Positions 16,735 to 26,117 of a stretch of DNA of 64,000 nt are shown piece by piece. The stretch's first letter is position 1, and each line of letters starts with the position of its first letter. Origin of the DNA: Pseudosulfitobacter koreensis (GTDB taxonomy: Bacteria > Pseudomonadota > Alphaproteobacteria > Rhodobacterales > Rhodobacteraceae); contig NZ_JANKJG010000012.1 in NCBI RefSeq assembly GCF_024733015.1, forward strand, positions 1 to 64,000. Direction: 5' to 3'. A program made the translations under genes and the position numbers. The notes beneath the pieces were generated by a model. That model made no database searches. It was given only the letters and a program-made list of their open reading frames with translations, and was not told the origin of the DNA.

Positions 16735-18671
16735 TCGCTTGCCCGTGCTGTCTGCGCAGGCAGATCGAACCAGAATTCATCCATCCGGTGCACGCCGAAA
16801 TGCGCCCCCGGCTCCCACGACCATATCGCCACTTCGGGCACATTGCGCAGAGCATTGTTGACGACGACAGGCTGCGGCGCTTCGGCCAGTACGCCGATGC
16901 CGTATTGCTGGCTGGCGTGTATCTTCAGCATCTCGCGCCAGATCATGCTGCGGGTCTCGTCATCCTCGGCGGCGGTCCATTGCGCGGACAGAACCAGCAG
17001 CCGCTTGGCCGGTTCCATGTCCACCGCTTCGCCTGCGCCGCCGCGCGTCTGGTAGTGCTGGCCCCACATCGGCCAGGCCATGAAGTCCTGCTGCGTGGGT
17101 GCCAGATAGCCCGGCGGCGTATAGGGCTGGGGGAGGCCGTTGTCCCAACCGAACCAGACCGCTGCCATTGTGACGCCCGCATAGACACGGTTGCGCAGGA
17201 TGTCGCGGTCAAGCGGGCGCATCACCAGCTTGATCCCAATCTCGCGCCAGGTGTCGGTGATGATGGCCAATGCGTTTTCGACCTCTTGCCGTTCGCCTGC
17301 CGTTTCGATCACGAACTCCATCGGGCGACCATCGGGCAGCTTGCGCAGGCCGGCAGGGGTGCGTTCGGTCAGGCCCATGTCGTCCAGCAGGGCGTTCGCG
17401 GCATCGGGGTCATAGGTGGCCCAGGCGTTCAGGTTTTCTGGGTCGAAGAAGGCACTTCCGGAAAGGGCCGCCATGCCGCCCTCCTTGCCCAGTCCGAAGT
17501 ACAGCGCGCGGTTGATCATGTGCCGGTCGATCCCCATCGACAGCGCCCGGCGAAAGCGCACGTCGCGGATCACCTCGCGCCAGACCGGATCGGCAAAGTT
17601 CAGGTTGGGATAGATCGCGATCTGGCTGGCGGCTCCGTTGCCCCAGAGCAGCGTATGATAATTCTCGCCGTCGCTTTCGCCCTTCTTCAGGATCGAGATG
17701 TCGCGAAAATCAATGCCGCGCGCTTGCAGATCGGCCTCGCCCGCGTTGGATTTGGCCGCGATCAGACCGGCGCCCACCACGGTCATCTCGACCACGTCAA
17801 TATAGGGCAGTTGCACCCCGCGCGCGTCGATCCGGTGGAAATAGGGATTGCGCACGAACAACTGCCGCGACGAACTGGTGGCGGTCGCGCTCATCCACGG
17901 CTGCAAGGTCGGCAGATCGGGGACGTCGAACTTATACATGTCGTCCAGACGGTTGTGCAGCGCCGCCCAGCTGCGCACGCGGCGCTTGTCGATTTGGGTC
18001 TGCAGGGTGTCGGGGTCCGCGTAGTCGATGTGGAACTGCTTGAGGAACTTTGACGGACGGTAGATGAATGGCGGGCGCGCTGCCGCAAGCTGTTGCAGGA
18101 ATTCGGGGTTCGACACGGGCCATTCGATCACGACGGTCAGCGGATCAGGAAAGCGCATCGTGGCCAGTTGTTGCCCCACGCGCATCACGTCGGGGGGGCC
18201 GTTCGGGCTTAGCTCGGGGTGATTGGCGACGTCGTTCCACCAGTATTCGAAATCCGCCGAGGTGAAATCGGACCCGTCCGACCATTTGTGCCCTTCGCGC
18301 AGGTGCAGCGTAAAGCGGCGGCCTTCCTCGATGGTCACATCGCGCAAGATGTCCGGTTGCAGCTCGTAATTCTCGTCATAGCCCACCAGCCGCGCATAGC
18401 CATAGACCACCATCTGCCGCACGTCCTTGGACCGCGAAATCATGGTGCGCAATGTGCCGCCCTGGGTGCCGAAACTTCGGCCCTTGGCCTCCAGATCGAC
18501 AATCAGTGGCTCGGCGGGGATGCGCCAGACGGCGGGGGGCATCAGGCCGCGTGAGACCTCATCGGCCCAGAACGTGCTTTCCTGTACGTCCGGTTGCGGA
18601 GTTTGGGCCGACAACGGGCTGGCCAGGACCAGCACAAGGGCCAGCAAAAGGGGGCGCAGGCGATCAAACAT
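16731..18671 (-). CDS. Family 5 extracellular solute-binding protein
   Basis: 646 residues with a clear signal peptide (about 1-22, RPLLLALVLVLASPLSAQ). The mature protein has the SBP_bac_5 layout: GGTLRTMISRSKDVRQMVVYGYARLVGYDENYEL near the N-terminus, LREGHKWSDGSDFTSADFEYWW, and the C-terminal VRFRRALSMGIDRHMINRALYFG segment. Its length and the leading FW-D-E region resemble YejA-type binding proteins for microcin C or peptides more than DppA. It delivers ligand from the periplasm to the permease pair encoded downstream. The gene overlaps the ATPase gene by eight bases and the permease gene by four. Confidence 0.85.
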   Translation of the reverse strand: MFDRLRPLLLALVLVLASPLSAQTPQPDVQESTFWADEVSRGLMPPAVWRIPAEPLIVDLEAKGRSFGTQGGTLRTMISRSKDVRQMVVYGYARLVGYDENYELQPDILRDVTIEEGRRFTLHLREGHKWSDGSDFTSADFEYWWNDVANHPELSPNGPPDVMRVGQQLATMRFPDPLTVVIEWPVSNPEFLQQLAAARPPFIYRPSKFLKQFHIDYADPDTLQTQIDKRRVRSWAALHNRLDDMYKFDVPDLPTLQPWMSATATSSSRQLFVRNPYFHRIDARGVQLPYIDVVEMTVVGAGLIAAKSNAGEADLQARGIDFRDISILKKGESDGENYHTLLWGNGAASQIAIYPNLNFADPVWREVIRDVRFRRALSMGIDRHMINRALYFGLGKEGGMAALSGSAFFDPENLNAWATYDPDAANALLDDMGLTERTPAGLRKLPDGRPMEFVIETAGERQEVENALAIITDTWREIGIKLVMRPLDRDILRNRVYAGVTMAAVWFGWDNGLPQPYTPPGYLAPTQQDFMAWPMWGQHYQTRGGAGEAVDMEPAKRLLVLSAQWTAAEDDETRSMIWREMLKIHASQQYGIGVLAEAPQPVVVNNALRNVPEVAIWSWEPGAHFGVHRMDEFWFDLPAQTARASE

Positions 18672-20448
18672 GGCAGCGCACCTGATGTCCGGGGCTTACT
18701 TCGGTCAAGGCAGGCGCGTCCGTGCCGACAAAGCGGAACATCTCGGGCCATGTTGCCGGCGCGCCAGCCCCACGGGCGACCAGCGCCAGATCAATGGGGC
18801 GCGACAGGTCGGGTTCGGGCTGCGCTGCGATCAGCGCCTTGGTGTAGGGGTGTTGCGGGCTGTAAAACAGCGTGTCGGGCGGGGCCTGCTCGACGATGAC
18901 GCCCTGTCGCATCACGGCCACTTCGTCGGCGATGCGCGAGACCACGGCCAGATCGTGACTGATGAACAGATAGCTGAGGCCCATGCGCGCCTGGATGTCT
19001 TCGAGCAGGGTCAGGATCTGGTCCTGCACCGACACATCCAGCGCCGAGGTCGGCTCGTCGCAGACCAGCAGTTGCGGGTCCAGTGTCAGGGCACGGGCAA
19101 TCGACAGGCGCTGGCGCTGGCCGCCGGAGAACGCATGGGGAAAGCGGCCCAGCATATCGGGCGAGAGACCTACCCAGCGCAGCATCTCGGCGGCCTTTTC
19201 GCGGCGGTCGGCGCGGGTGCCCAGCCCGTGAATTTCCATCGGCTCGGTCAGCGCCTCCTGAATGCGCATGCGCGGGGACAGCGACGAATAGGGGTCCTGG
19301 AACACCATCTGCGCAGACCGCTGAAACTGTGTGCGCTGGGCGCGGTCCATCGCGTGCACCGGCAGGGGGGCGTCGCTGCCCTTGCCGCGAAACAGCACGC
19401 GGCTGCCTGCGTCGGGCTTCTCTGCCCCCAGTGCGATGCGCGCGCATGTCGTCTTGCCCGAGCCGCTTTCGCCGACCACGGCCAGCGTGCGCCCACGCGG
19501 CAGCGACAGGTTCACGTCGATACAGGCGTGCACGTGCACCGGCGCTTTCCACGCACCGCCGCGCATCTGGTAGGTCTTGCTGACGCCCTGCATGTCCAGG
19601 ATCAGATCGTCGTGCATCTGGGGCGCCGATGGGGCGGCAACCTGTGGGATCATCGGGGCTGCGGCAATAAGCCTGCGGGTATAGCCGTGCTGCGGCGCAC
19701 TCAGGACCGCGGCGGCCGGGCCGCTTTCCATCACGCGGCCCTTGTTCATCACCACGACCTTTTCGGCCATGTTGGCGACCACGCCCAGATCGTGCGTGAC
19801 CAGAATGACCGCCATGCCGGTGGCGCGCTGCAGATCCTTGATCAGCCCCAGAACCTGCGCCTGCGTGGTCACGTCCAGCGCCGTGGTCGGCTCGTCCGCG
19901 ATCAGCAGATCGGGTTTCGCCACCATCGCCATCGCGATCATCGCGCGCTGCCGCATCCCCCCCGACAGCTCGAACGGATAGGCGCGAAAGACACGTTCGG
20001 GGTCGGCAAAGCCCACCTGCTCGAAGGTTTCGAGCACCTGTTTGCGCGCATCCGAGCCTGATTTCGAGCGGTGCAGTTTCAGCACCTCGGTCACCTGATT
20101 GCCGATCCGGTGCAGCGGCGACAGAGAGCGCATCGGCTCTTGGAAGATCATCGAGATGTGGTTGCCGCGAATGCTCCTCATCTTGCGCTCGGGCAGGCTC
20201 AGCAGGTCTTGCACCGCGCCCTCGCGGCCAAAGCGGATGCTGCCCGACCGCAGTTGCGCCGACCCCGGCAGGATGCGCAGCACCGACCGGCAGGTCAGCG
20301 TCTTGCCCGAGCCGCTTTCGCCGACCAAGGCCAGCGTCTCACCGGGGCGCACAGAAAAGCTGACGCGCTGCACCACGGGCTGGGCAGTGCCGAACCCGAT
20401 GCTTAGATCTGCCACGTCAAGAAGTGGTGTCATGCCGTCCCCTGTCAT
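18664..20448 (-). CDS. Fused dual ATPase of peptide ABC importer (YejF/GsiA-like)
   Basis: 594 residues containing two complete ABC ATPase domains. The first has GESGSGKTLT, FELSGGMRQRAMIAMAM and LLIADEPTTALD. The second has GESGSGKTTC, HAFSGGQRQRLSIARAL and LLVCDEPTSALD. Each domain ends in the oligopeptide-type C-terminal extension (PQHGYTRRLI; PQHPYTKALI). The single polypeptide replaces the usual OppD/OppF pair, as in YejF and GsiA. As first gene of the operon it starts at 20448; an internal ATG at 20433 is also possible. The divergent methyltransferase gene begins about 150 bp away. Confidence 0.88.
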   Translation of the reverse strand: MTGDGMTPLLDVADLSIGFGTAQPVVQRVSFSVRPGETLALVGESGSGKTLTCRSVLRILPGSAQLRSGSIRFGREGAVQDLLSLPERKMRSIRGNHISMIFQEPMRSLSPLHRIGNQVTEVLKLHRSKSGSDARKQVLETFEQVGFADPERVFRAYPFELSGGMRQRAMIAMAMVAKPDLLIADEPTTALDVTTQAQVLGLIKDLQRATGMAVILVTHDLGVVANMAEKVVVMNKGRVMESGPAAAVLSAPQHGYTRRLIAAAPMIPQVAAPSAPQMHDDLILDMQGVSKTYQMRGGAWKAPVHVHACIDVNLSLPRGRTLAVVGESGSGKTTCARIALGAEKPDAGSRVLFRGKGSDAPLPVHAMDRAQRTQFQRSAQMVFQDPYSSLSPRMRIQEALTEPMEIHGLGTRADRREKAAEMLRWVGLSPDMLGRFPHAFSGGQRQRLSIARALTLDPQLLVCDEPTSALDVSVQDQILTLLEDIQARMGLSYLFISHDLAVVSRIADEVAVMRQGVIVEQAPPDTLFYSPQHPYTKALIAAQPEPDLSRPIDLALVARGAGAPATWPEMFRFVGTDAPALTEVSPGHQVRCHV

Positions 20449-20461
20449 GCCGGATAAGGCA

Positions 20462-20478
20462 CACTGTGGTTTACAGTG
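20462..20478. promoter_or_regulatory. Small palindrome between divergent genes
   Basis: CACTGT (20462-20467) and ACAGTG (20473-20478) are perfect inverted repeats around five bases. They lie just upstream of the dual ATPase gene, so this could be an operator or a leader hairpin of the importer operon. No regulator is encoded nearby. Confidence 0.3.
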
Positions 20479-20595
20479 AAACCTGATTTCGTGCCACAGG
20501 TCCAGTGATGGCGCGATTGTGTCGCGCTTGTGCTACACATTCGCCGCCAACTGCCCCATGTAGTCATGATCGCACCGCACGAGAGGACCGCGCGC

Positions 20596-21087
20596 ATGAG
20601 CCGACTGGATATGTTTATCGACCGCATGGTGTCGCAGCGCGCCTGCATCGACCACGCCGCCGCGCTGCTGGCGGATGTGGCGGGGCCCGCGTTCGAGCTG
20701 GGTCTGGGCAATGGGCGCACCTATCACCACATGCGCAAGGTGCTGGACCCGCGCGACATCTACGTGTTCGAACGCGCGGTCGCGGCGCACCCCGACAGCA
20801 CACCGCCCGACGACAGGCTGATCCTGGGCGACGTGTTCGAGACCCTGCCGCAGGCGCTGGACCGGTTCGGCCCTACTGCTGTATTGATCCATGCCGATCT
20901 TGGGGGGCACAACCGCGCCAAGAATGACGTGTTCGCGCGCAGCATCTCGCCCTACGTGCAGCCGCTGCTGGCGCCGGGTGGCCTGATGGTGTCCAGCGAC
21001 CAGATGTATTTCGACGGATTCGAGGAATTGCCCCTGCCGGAACATGCGGTTCCGGGGCGCTGCTTCATCTACCGCGCGCCGCGCTGA
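20596..21087 (+). CDS. Class I SAM-dependent methyltransferase, small
   Basis: 163 residues from the ATG at 20596 (MSRLDMFIDRMVSQRACIDHAA). FELGLGNGRTYHHM is the SAM-binding glycine-rich motif I, FERAVAAHPDS fits the acidic second strand, and LIHADLGGHNRAKND fits the motif IV region. The short length and the GLGNGRTY form match the Methyltransf_17 group found in alphaproteobacteria. No substrate is known for that group as far as I recall. The gene is divergent from the ABC importer and about 200 bp before the acyl-CoA operon. An upstream in-frame extension exists but has no better start. Confidence 0.65.
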   Translation: MSRLDMFIDRMVSQRACIDHAAALLADVAGPAFELGLGNGRTYHHMRKVLDPRDIYVFERAVAAHPDSTPPDDRLILGDVFETLPQALDRFGPTAVLIHADLGGHNRAKNDVFARSISPYVQPLLAPGGLMVSSDQMYFDGFEELPLPEHAVPGRCFIYRAPR

Positions 21088-21176
21088 CATCCCGGTCTCG
21101 GCAGGTCGCCGCTGCGACGCCGTGGCGCGCCCCTTGTGACGTGGCGGCGTTTCATCTCCCGCCTATGTTCTCCTTG

Positions 21177-21250
21177 CAGGGTGTCGTACCCTGTGGCTAT
21201 CTGGCCGCGCTGGAGCGGAATGCAGTTTCGCATCCCGAAACAGCGGCCAG
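21177..21250 (+). promoter_or_regulatory. Structured leader upstream of acyl-CoA operon
   Basis: Three nested or adjacent inverted repeats occur: CAGGGT/ACCCTG (21177-21193), CTGGCCGC/GCGGCCAG (21201-21208 with 21243-21250), and inside the latter GTTTCG/CGAAAC around a CATCC loop. The whole block ends 35 bases before the first ATG of the operon. It could be an operator for a TetR-type fatty-acid regulator or a folded 5' leader. It does not match a riboswitch I know. Confidence 0.35.
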
Positions 21251-21285
21251 CCCACACGTTGGTCGAACCGGAGGAGAGCCCACAC

Positions 21286-23385
21286 ATGAGCGACAAGATT
21301 GCATATTCACGCCACGGTGACATCGCCGTGCTTACGGTACAGAACCCGCCCGTCAACGCGCTGAGCCATGCCGTGCGTCAGGGGCTTTGGGACGGTATGG
21401 ACCGCGCCGAAGCGGACGATGGTGTGAAGGCGGTCTTGATCGTCGGAGAGGGCCGTGCGTTTTTTGCCGGTGCAGACATCAAGGAATTCGGCAAGACGCC
21501 GAAAGAGCCGCACCTGCCGGTGCTGATCAACCGCATCGAGGCTTCGCCTCTGCTGGTGGTCGCGTCGATGCACGGCGTCAGCCTGGGTGGCGGGCTTGAG
21601 GTCGCGCTGGGGTGTCATTACCGCATCGCGGTGCCGTCGGCCCGCGTCGGCCTGCCCGAAGTGCACCTGGGCCTGATCCCCGGTGCCGGTGGTACGCAGC
21701 GGATGCCGCGTCTGACAGGTGTCGAGGCGGCGCTGGAAGTCATGACGACCGGCCGTCAGGTCAAGGCGGATGAAGCTGCCAAGATGGGTCTGATCGACGA
21801 GGTTCGCGACGGCGACCCCAAGCAGAACGGGATTGACTATACACAATCGCTGCTGGACGCGGACGCGCCGCGCCGCCCGGTATCAGAGATGGACACGCCC
21901 GCCGCGATCGACTGGGACGGTGCCTATGAAAGCATCCTGGCGCGAGGCCGCGGCCAAATTTCGCCCGCGCAATGCGTGCGTGCCGTGCAGGCCGGTGTCG
22001 AGCATCCCTTCGCCGAAGGTCTGGCCGCCGAGCGCAAGATCTTCATGGACCTGATGCAGACAGACCAGCGCGAGGGCATGATCCACGCCTTCTTCAGCGA
22101 ACGTGCCGTGGGCAACCTGCCCGAGTTGAAGGACGTCGAGCCCCGCGCCTTGCAGCATATCGGTGTGATTGGCGGCGGCACGATGGGGGCGGGCATCGCC
22201 ACATCCGCATTGCTGTCGGGTCTGCAGGTCACCCTGCTGGAGATGACGGCCGACGCGGGCGAAGCGGCGCGCAAGCGGATCGCGGGCAACCTCAGCGGCG
22301 CGTTGAAGCGCGGCAAGATCAGCCAGGACCAGCACGACAAGATCCTGACCAACATCCTGACGGTCGTGACCAACTATGACGCGCTGTCCGACGTTGATCT
22401 GGTGATCGAGGCGGTGTTCGAGGAAATGTCGGTGAAAAAGACCGTCTTCGGCGAGTTGGACCGCGTCTGCAAGAAGGGCGCGATCCTTGCGTCGAACACG
22501 TCCTATCTGGATGTGAACGAGATTGCCGCCAGCACCAGTCGTCCCGAAGACGTGATCGGGCTGCACTTCTTCTCGCCCGCGCATGTGATGAAGCTGCTGG
22601 AAATCGTCGTGGCCGACAAGACGGCTGCGGACGTGGTCGCCACCGGCTTCGAACTGGGCAAGCGCATGAGCAAGATCAGCGTGCGCGCCGGGGTCTGCGA
22701 CGGCTTCATCGGCAACCGCATCCTGTCGACCTATCGCACCGCTGCCGATCACATGATCCTGGACGGCGCATCGCCCTATGAGATCGACAAGGCGCTGGAA
22801 GAGTTCGGCTTTGCAATGGGGCCCTTCGCGGTGGCCGACCTTGCCGGTCTGGATATCGGCTGGGCCGTGCGCAAACGCAAACGCGCCGAAGGCATCGACC
22901 CGGCGGCGCGCGACAGTTCCTATGCTGACAAGCTTTGCGAAGAGGGTCATTTTGGCCAGAAGACCGGCAAGGGCTATTACGACTATTCCGCCGGTGCCAA
23001 GGCGCGCGTACCGAACCCCGACGTCATGCCGCTGATCGAAGAGGAACGCGCGAAACAGGGCATCACCCCGCGCGACTTTACCTCGGAAGAAATCGTGCGC
23101 CGCTATATGGCGGCGATGGTCAACGAATCCGCCAAGGTGGTGGGCGAGGGCATCGCGCGGCGTCCGCTGGACGTGGATATGACGCTGCTCTTCGGCTACG
23201 GTTTCCCACGCTATCGCGGTGGTCCGCTCAAGTGGGCAGACATCGCGGGCCTGCCCGGACTGCTGGCCGACATGAAGGAATACCAGAAGGAAGATCCCCA
23301 CTTCTGGCAGATCGCGCCGCTGTTCGAAGAGCTGGTGGCCGAAGGCAAGACATTCGACGACCTCAACAAGGCCGCTGCGGCCTGA
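21286..23385 (+). CDS. Bifunctional enoyl-CoA hydratase/3-hydroxyacyl-CoA dehydrogenase
   Basis: 699 residues from the ATG at 21286, preceded by GGAGGAGAG. The N-terminal crotonase domain has [12 protein letters not shown] (oxyanion hole) and [22 protein letters not shown]. From about residue 288 comes the dehydrogenase domain, with NAD-binding [13 protein letters not shown] and the [15 protein letters not shown] catalytic segment. Two C-terminal dehydrogenase domains follow, with [17 protein letters not shown] near the end. The layout matches FadJ/FadB alpha subunits and PimF. It catalyses hydration and oxidation of 2-enoyl-CoA to 3-ketoacyl-CoA. It is first in an operon with two acyl-CoA dehydrogenases; no thiolase gene is present. 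Confidence 0.9.
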   Translation: MSDKIAYSRHGDIAVLTVQNPPVNALSHAVRQGLWDGMDRAEADDGVKAVLIVGEGRAFFAGADIKEFGKTPKEPHLPVLINRIEASPLLVVASMHGVSLGGGLEVALGCHYRIAVPSARVGLPEVHLGLIPGAGGTQRMPRLTGVEAALEVMTTGRQVKADEAAKMGLIDEVRDGDPKQNGIDYTQSLLDADAPRRPVSEMDTPAAIDWDGAYESILARGRGQISPAQCVRAVQAGVEHPFAEGLAAERKIFMDLMQTDQREGMIHAFFSERAVGNLPELKDVEPRALQHIGVIGGGTMGAGIATSALLSGLQVTLLEMTADAGEAARKRIAGNLSGALKRGKISQDQHDKILTNILTVVTNYDALSDVDLVIEAVFEEMSVKKTVFGELDRVCKKGAILASNTSYLDVNEIAASTSRPEDVIGLHFFSPAHVMKLLEIVVADKTAADVVATGFELGKRMSKISVRAGVCDGFIGNRILSTYRTAADHMILDGASPYEIDKALEEFGFAMGPFAVADLAGLDIGWAVRKRKRAEGIDPAARDSSYADKLCEEGHFGQKTGKGYYDYSAGAKARVPNPDVMPLIEEERAKQGITPRDFTSEEIVRRYMAAMVNESAKVVGEGIARRPLDVDMTLLFGYGFPRYRGGPLKWADIAGLPGLLADMKEYQKEDPHFWQIAPLFEELVAEGKTFDDLNKAAAA

Positions 23386-23405
23386 ACCCGATAAGGAGAC
23401 CGGAT

Positions 23406-24605
23406 ATGGACCTGAGCTATACCGACGAAGAACTGGCATTCCGTGACGAAGTGCGTGCGTTCATGCGTGACGAGCTTCCCAAGGAGATGTCTGACAAGAT
23501 CCGCCTTGGCGACGAGTTGGGCAAGGAAGGTCAGGAGAAATGGCACGCCATCCTGAACAGCAAGGGATGGCTTGCCCCGAACTGGCCCAAAAAGTTCGGT
23601 GGTGCCGAATGGAACGCCGTGCAGCGCCACATCTTCGAGGAAGAAGCTGCCGCACATCACGCGCCGCGCATCGTGCCGTTCGGTCTGTCAATGCTGGCCC
23701 CCGTGCTGCAAAAGTTCGGTTCGAAAGAGCAGCAGGATTACTGGCTGCCACGCCTGCTCGAGGGTAAGGACTGGTGGTGCCAGGGCTATTCCGAGCCGGG
23801 TGCCGGCTCTGACCTTGCATCGCTGAAAACCCGTGCCGTGCGCGAGGGCGATCATTATATCGTCAACGGTCAGAAGACCTGGACGACACTGGGCCAGCAC
23901 GCCAACATGATTTTCTGCCTGGTGCGCACCGACCCCGACGTGAAGCAGCAAGAGGGCATTTCCTTTCTGCTGATCGACATGAACACCCCCGGCATCGAAG
24001 TGCGCCCGATCATCCTGCTGGATGGCACGCACGAGGTGAACGAGGTGTTCTTTGACGACGTCAAGGTGCCGGTCGAAAACCTTGTCGGCGAAGAAAACAA
24101 GGGCTGGACCTATGCCAAGTACCTGCTGACCCACGAGCGCACCAACATCGCGGGCGTCGGTTTCTCGCAGGCCGGCCTGAACACCGTCAAACGCATCGCG
24201 CGCGCCGAAATGGCCGGGGGCAAGCCGTTGATGGCGAATCCGCATTTCGCCGCCCGTGTGGCACAGGTCGAGATTGACCTGAAGGCGATGGCGACCAGCA
24301 ACATGCGGATCATCTCGGCTGCAGCTGCCGGCGGTGCACCTGGCGTCGAGGCGTCGATGCTGAAGGTCAAGGGCACGATCATCCGTCAGGAAATCAACGA
24401 TCTGGCACGCCGGGCCGTCGGCCCCTACGCGATGCCCTTTGCGTCCGAGGCGATCGAAGGCAGCAACGAAGCACTGCCCGATCCGCACGAGGCCGGTCCG
24501 GTCGCGGCGCAATATTTCAACAATCGCAAGCTGTCGATCTTTGGCGGCAGCAACGAAATCCAACGCGGCATCATCGCGAAGGTCATGATGGGAGGCGGTC
24601 AATGA
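23406..24605 (+). CDS. Acyl-CoA dehydrogenase, PimC-like large subunit
   Basis: 399 residues starting MDLSYTDEELAFRDEVRAF with AAGGAGA eight bases upstream. CQGYSEPGAGSDLASLKT is the flavin- and substrate-binding signature. The C-terminal block KLSIFGGSNEIQRGIIAKVMM contains the second family signature. The protein closely resembles the large subunit of pimeloyl-CoA dehydrogenase and the FadE26/28 branch, which work as heteromers with a shorter partner. That partner is the next gene, which overlaps by four bases. It would introduce the alpha,beta double bond in a medium-chain, dicarboxylyl or ring-derived acyl-CoA. Confidence 0.85.
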   Translation: MDLSYTDEELAFRDEVRAFMRDELPKEMSDKIRLGDELGKEGQEKWHAILNSKGWLAPNWPKKFGGAEWNAVQRHIFEEEAAAHHAPRIVPFGLSMLAPVLQKFGSKEQQDYWLPRLLEGKDWWCQGYSEPGAGSDLASLKTRAVREGDHYIVNGQKTWTTLGQHANMIFCLVRTDPDVKQQEGISFLLIDMNTPGIEVRPIILLDGTHEVNEVFFDDVKVPVENLVGEENKGWTYAKYLLTHERTNIAGVGFSQAGLNTVKRIARAEMAGGKPLMANPHFAARVAQVEIDLKAMATSNMRIISAAAAGGAPGVEASMLKVKGTIIRQEINDLARRAVGPYAMPFASEAIEGSNEALPDPHEAGPVAAQYFNNRKLSIFGGSNEIQRGIIAKVMMGGGQ

Positions 24606-25699
24606 ACTTTGATCTGACGGAAGAGCGGCAAATGCTGCAAGACAGCCTGCGGCGCTACCTGCGGGAGAAATATTCGACGGCCACGCGCAACGAGATTCTC
24701 GAGCGCCCAAACGGCATGTCGGAAGAAGTCTGGACGCAACTGGCTGAACTGGGCGTCATTGGTGCGATGTTCACCGAAGAGCAGGGCGGTTTCGGCGGTG
24801 CGGGCTTCGACATCGCCGTGGTGTTCGAGGAGTTAGGCCGCGCGGGCGTGATCGAGCCGTTCATGGACAGCGCCCTGATCGGGGGCCGCATCCTGGCCGC
24901 TTGTGACAAGACCGATCTGGTCGAAGAGATGATCGGCGGTGGTCTGCAACTGGCCGTGGCGCATGGTGAGCCCACCAGCCGCTATGACATGAGCCATGTG
25001 CGTACTTCCGTTGACGGCGGCAAGCTGAACGGTCGCAAGGCCGTGGTGATGAACGCCGAAAACGCCGATCATCTGATCGTGTCGGCTCGGGCGTCGGGCG
25101 ACGTGGCGGACGAGGCGGGCATCGCGCTCTATCTCGTGGCCAAGGATGCCGCGGGTCTGACCATCCAGGGCTATCCGCTGTTGGCCGGTGGCCGCGCCGC
25201 CGAAGTCACGCTGGACGGTGTCGAAGGCGAATTGCTGACCGAAGACGGCTTTGCCGTGCTGAGCGATGTGATGGCGCTGGCGACGATGGCACAATGTGCC
25301 GAAACACTGGGGGCGATGGACACGGCAACGCGGCTGACCAACGACTATCTGGGTACGCGCAAGCAGTTTGGCCGCCCGATCGGGACGTTCCAGGCACTGG
25401 CACACCGGATGGCCGACATGCTGATCGAAATGGAACAGGCGCGCAGTGCGGTGATCAATGCGGCGGGCAACCTGCGCGAAGAGACCCGCATCCGCGACAT
25501 GAACATCTCGGCGGCGAAGAACCTGCTGGGTCGCGCCGGTCGTCTGATCGCAGAGGAATCGATCCAGATGCACGGTGGCATCGCCATGACGCAGGAATAT
25601 GAGCTTGCCCATATCGCCAAGCGTATCACGATGGCCGATCACCGCTTTGGCGATACCGATCACCATCTGGAACGCTTTATCGCGCTGAGTGCAGCCTGA
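24602..25699 (+). CDS. Acyl-CoA dehydrogenase, PimD-like small subunit
   Basis: 365 residues, shorter than the usual 380-400. MNFDLTEERQMLQDSLRRYL starts the N-terminal helical domain; YLGTRKQFGRPIGTFQALAHRMADM and IQMHGGIAMTQEYELAHIAKRI are the C-terminal family motifs. The strong YSEPxxGSD signature of the large subunit is replaced by AHGEPTSRYDMSHV. This is typical of PimD/FadE27-like partners that need the other subunit to complete the active sites. ATGA overlap with the large-subunit gene supports a heteromer made in fixed ratio. Confidence 0.82.
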   Translation: MNFDLTEERQMLQDSLRRYLREKYSTATRNEILERPNGMSEEVWTQLAELGVIGAMFTEEQGGFGGAGFDIAVVFEELGRAGVIEPFMDSALIGGRILAACDKTDLVEEMIGGGLQLAVAHGEPTSRYDMSHVRTSVDGGKLNGRKAVVMNAENADHLIVSARASGDVADEAGIALYLVAKDAAGLTIQGYPLLAGGRAAEVTLDGVEGELLTEDGFAVLSDVMALATMAQCAETLGAMDTATRLTNDYLGTRKQFGRPIGTFQALAHRMADMLIEMEQARSAVINAAGNLREETRIRDMNISAAKNLLGRAGRLIAEESIQMHGGIAMTQEYELAHIAKRITMADHRFGDTDHHLERFIALSAA

Positions 25700-25700
25700 T

Positions 25701-26117
25701 ATGACGGACGGGCCAGGGATCATCCGCGACGAGACGGGCGCGCAAACGCTCTTGGGGTATGTGGTTGATATTTCGGCCGACGATGGAAAAGGACGCTGCG
25801 TGCTGGATATCGGCGCGCAGCACGGAAACCGACACGGGGCGCTGCACGGTGGCATCATCGCCTGCTTGCTCGACAATGCGATGGGCTACGGTGCCGCGAT
25901 GCACACGTCCGAGGATGGCAGCGACAAGTTTCTGACCATTTCGATGAACACGCAGTTTATTGCCCCCGCGATGACGGGCCGCGTGATTGCCACCGGCAAG
26001 GTGACGGGGGGCGGGCGCAGCCTGATGTTCGTCGAGGGCGAATTGCACGACGACGATGGGCGTTTGCTGGCCACAGCCACAGGCGTCTACAAGAAAGTGC
26101 CGGAGGGGCGGGGATGA
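25701..26117 (+). CDS. PaaI-type hotdog acyl-CoA thioesterase
   Basis: 138 residues from the ATG at 25701, one base after the previous stop. HGALHGGIIACLLDNAMGYG carries the HGG-x-x-x-x-x-x-D motif of PaaI/YbaW-like hotdog thioesterases, with the Asp as likely general base. GGRSLMFVEGELHDDDGRLLATATGVYKKV is the typical C-terminal half. It probably releases CoA from dead-end acyl-CoA intermediates of the operon. It overlaps the next gene by four bases. Confidence 0.78.
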   Translation: MTDGPGIIRDETGAQTLLGYVVDISADDGKGRCVLDIGAQHGNRHGALHGGIIACLLDNAMGYGAAMHTSEDGSDKFLTISMNTQFIAPAMTGRVIATGKVTGGGRSLMFVEGELHDDDGRLLATATGVYKKVPEGRG

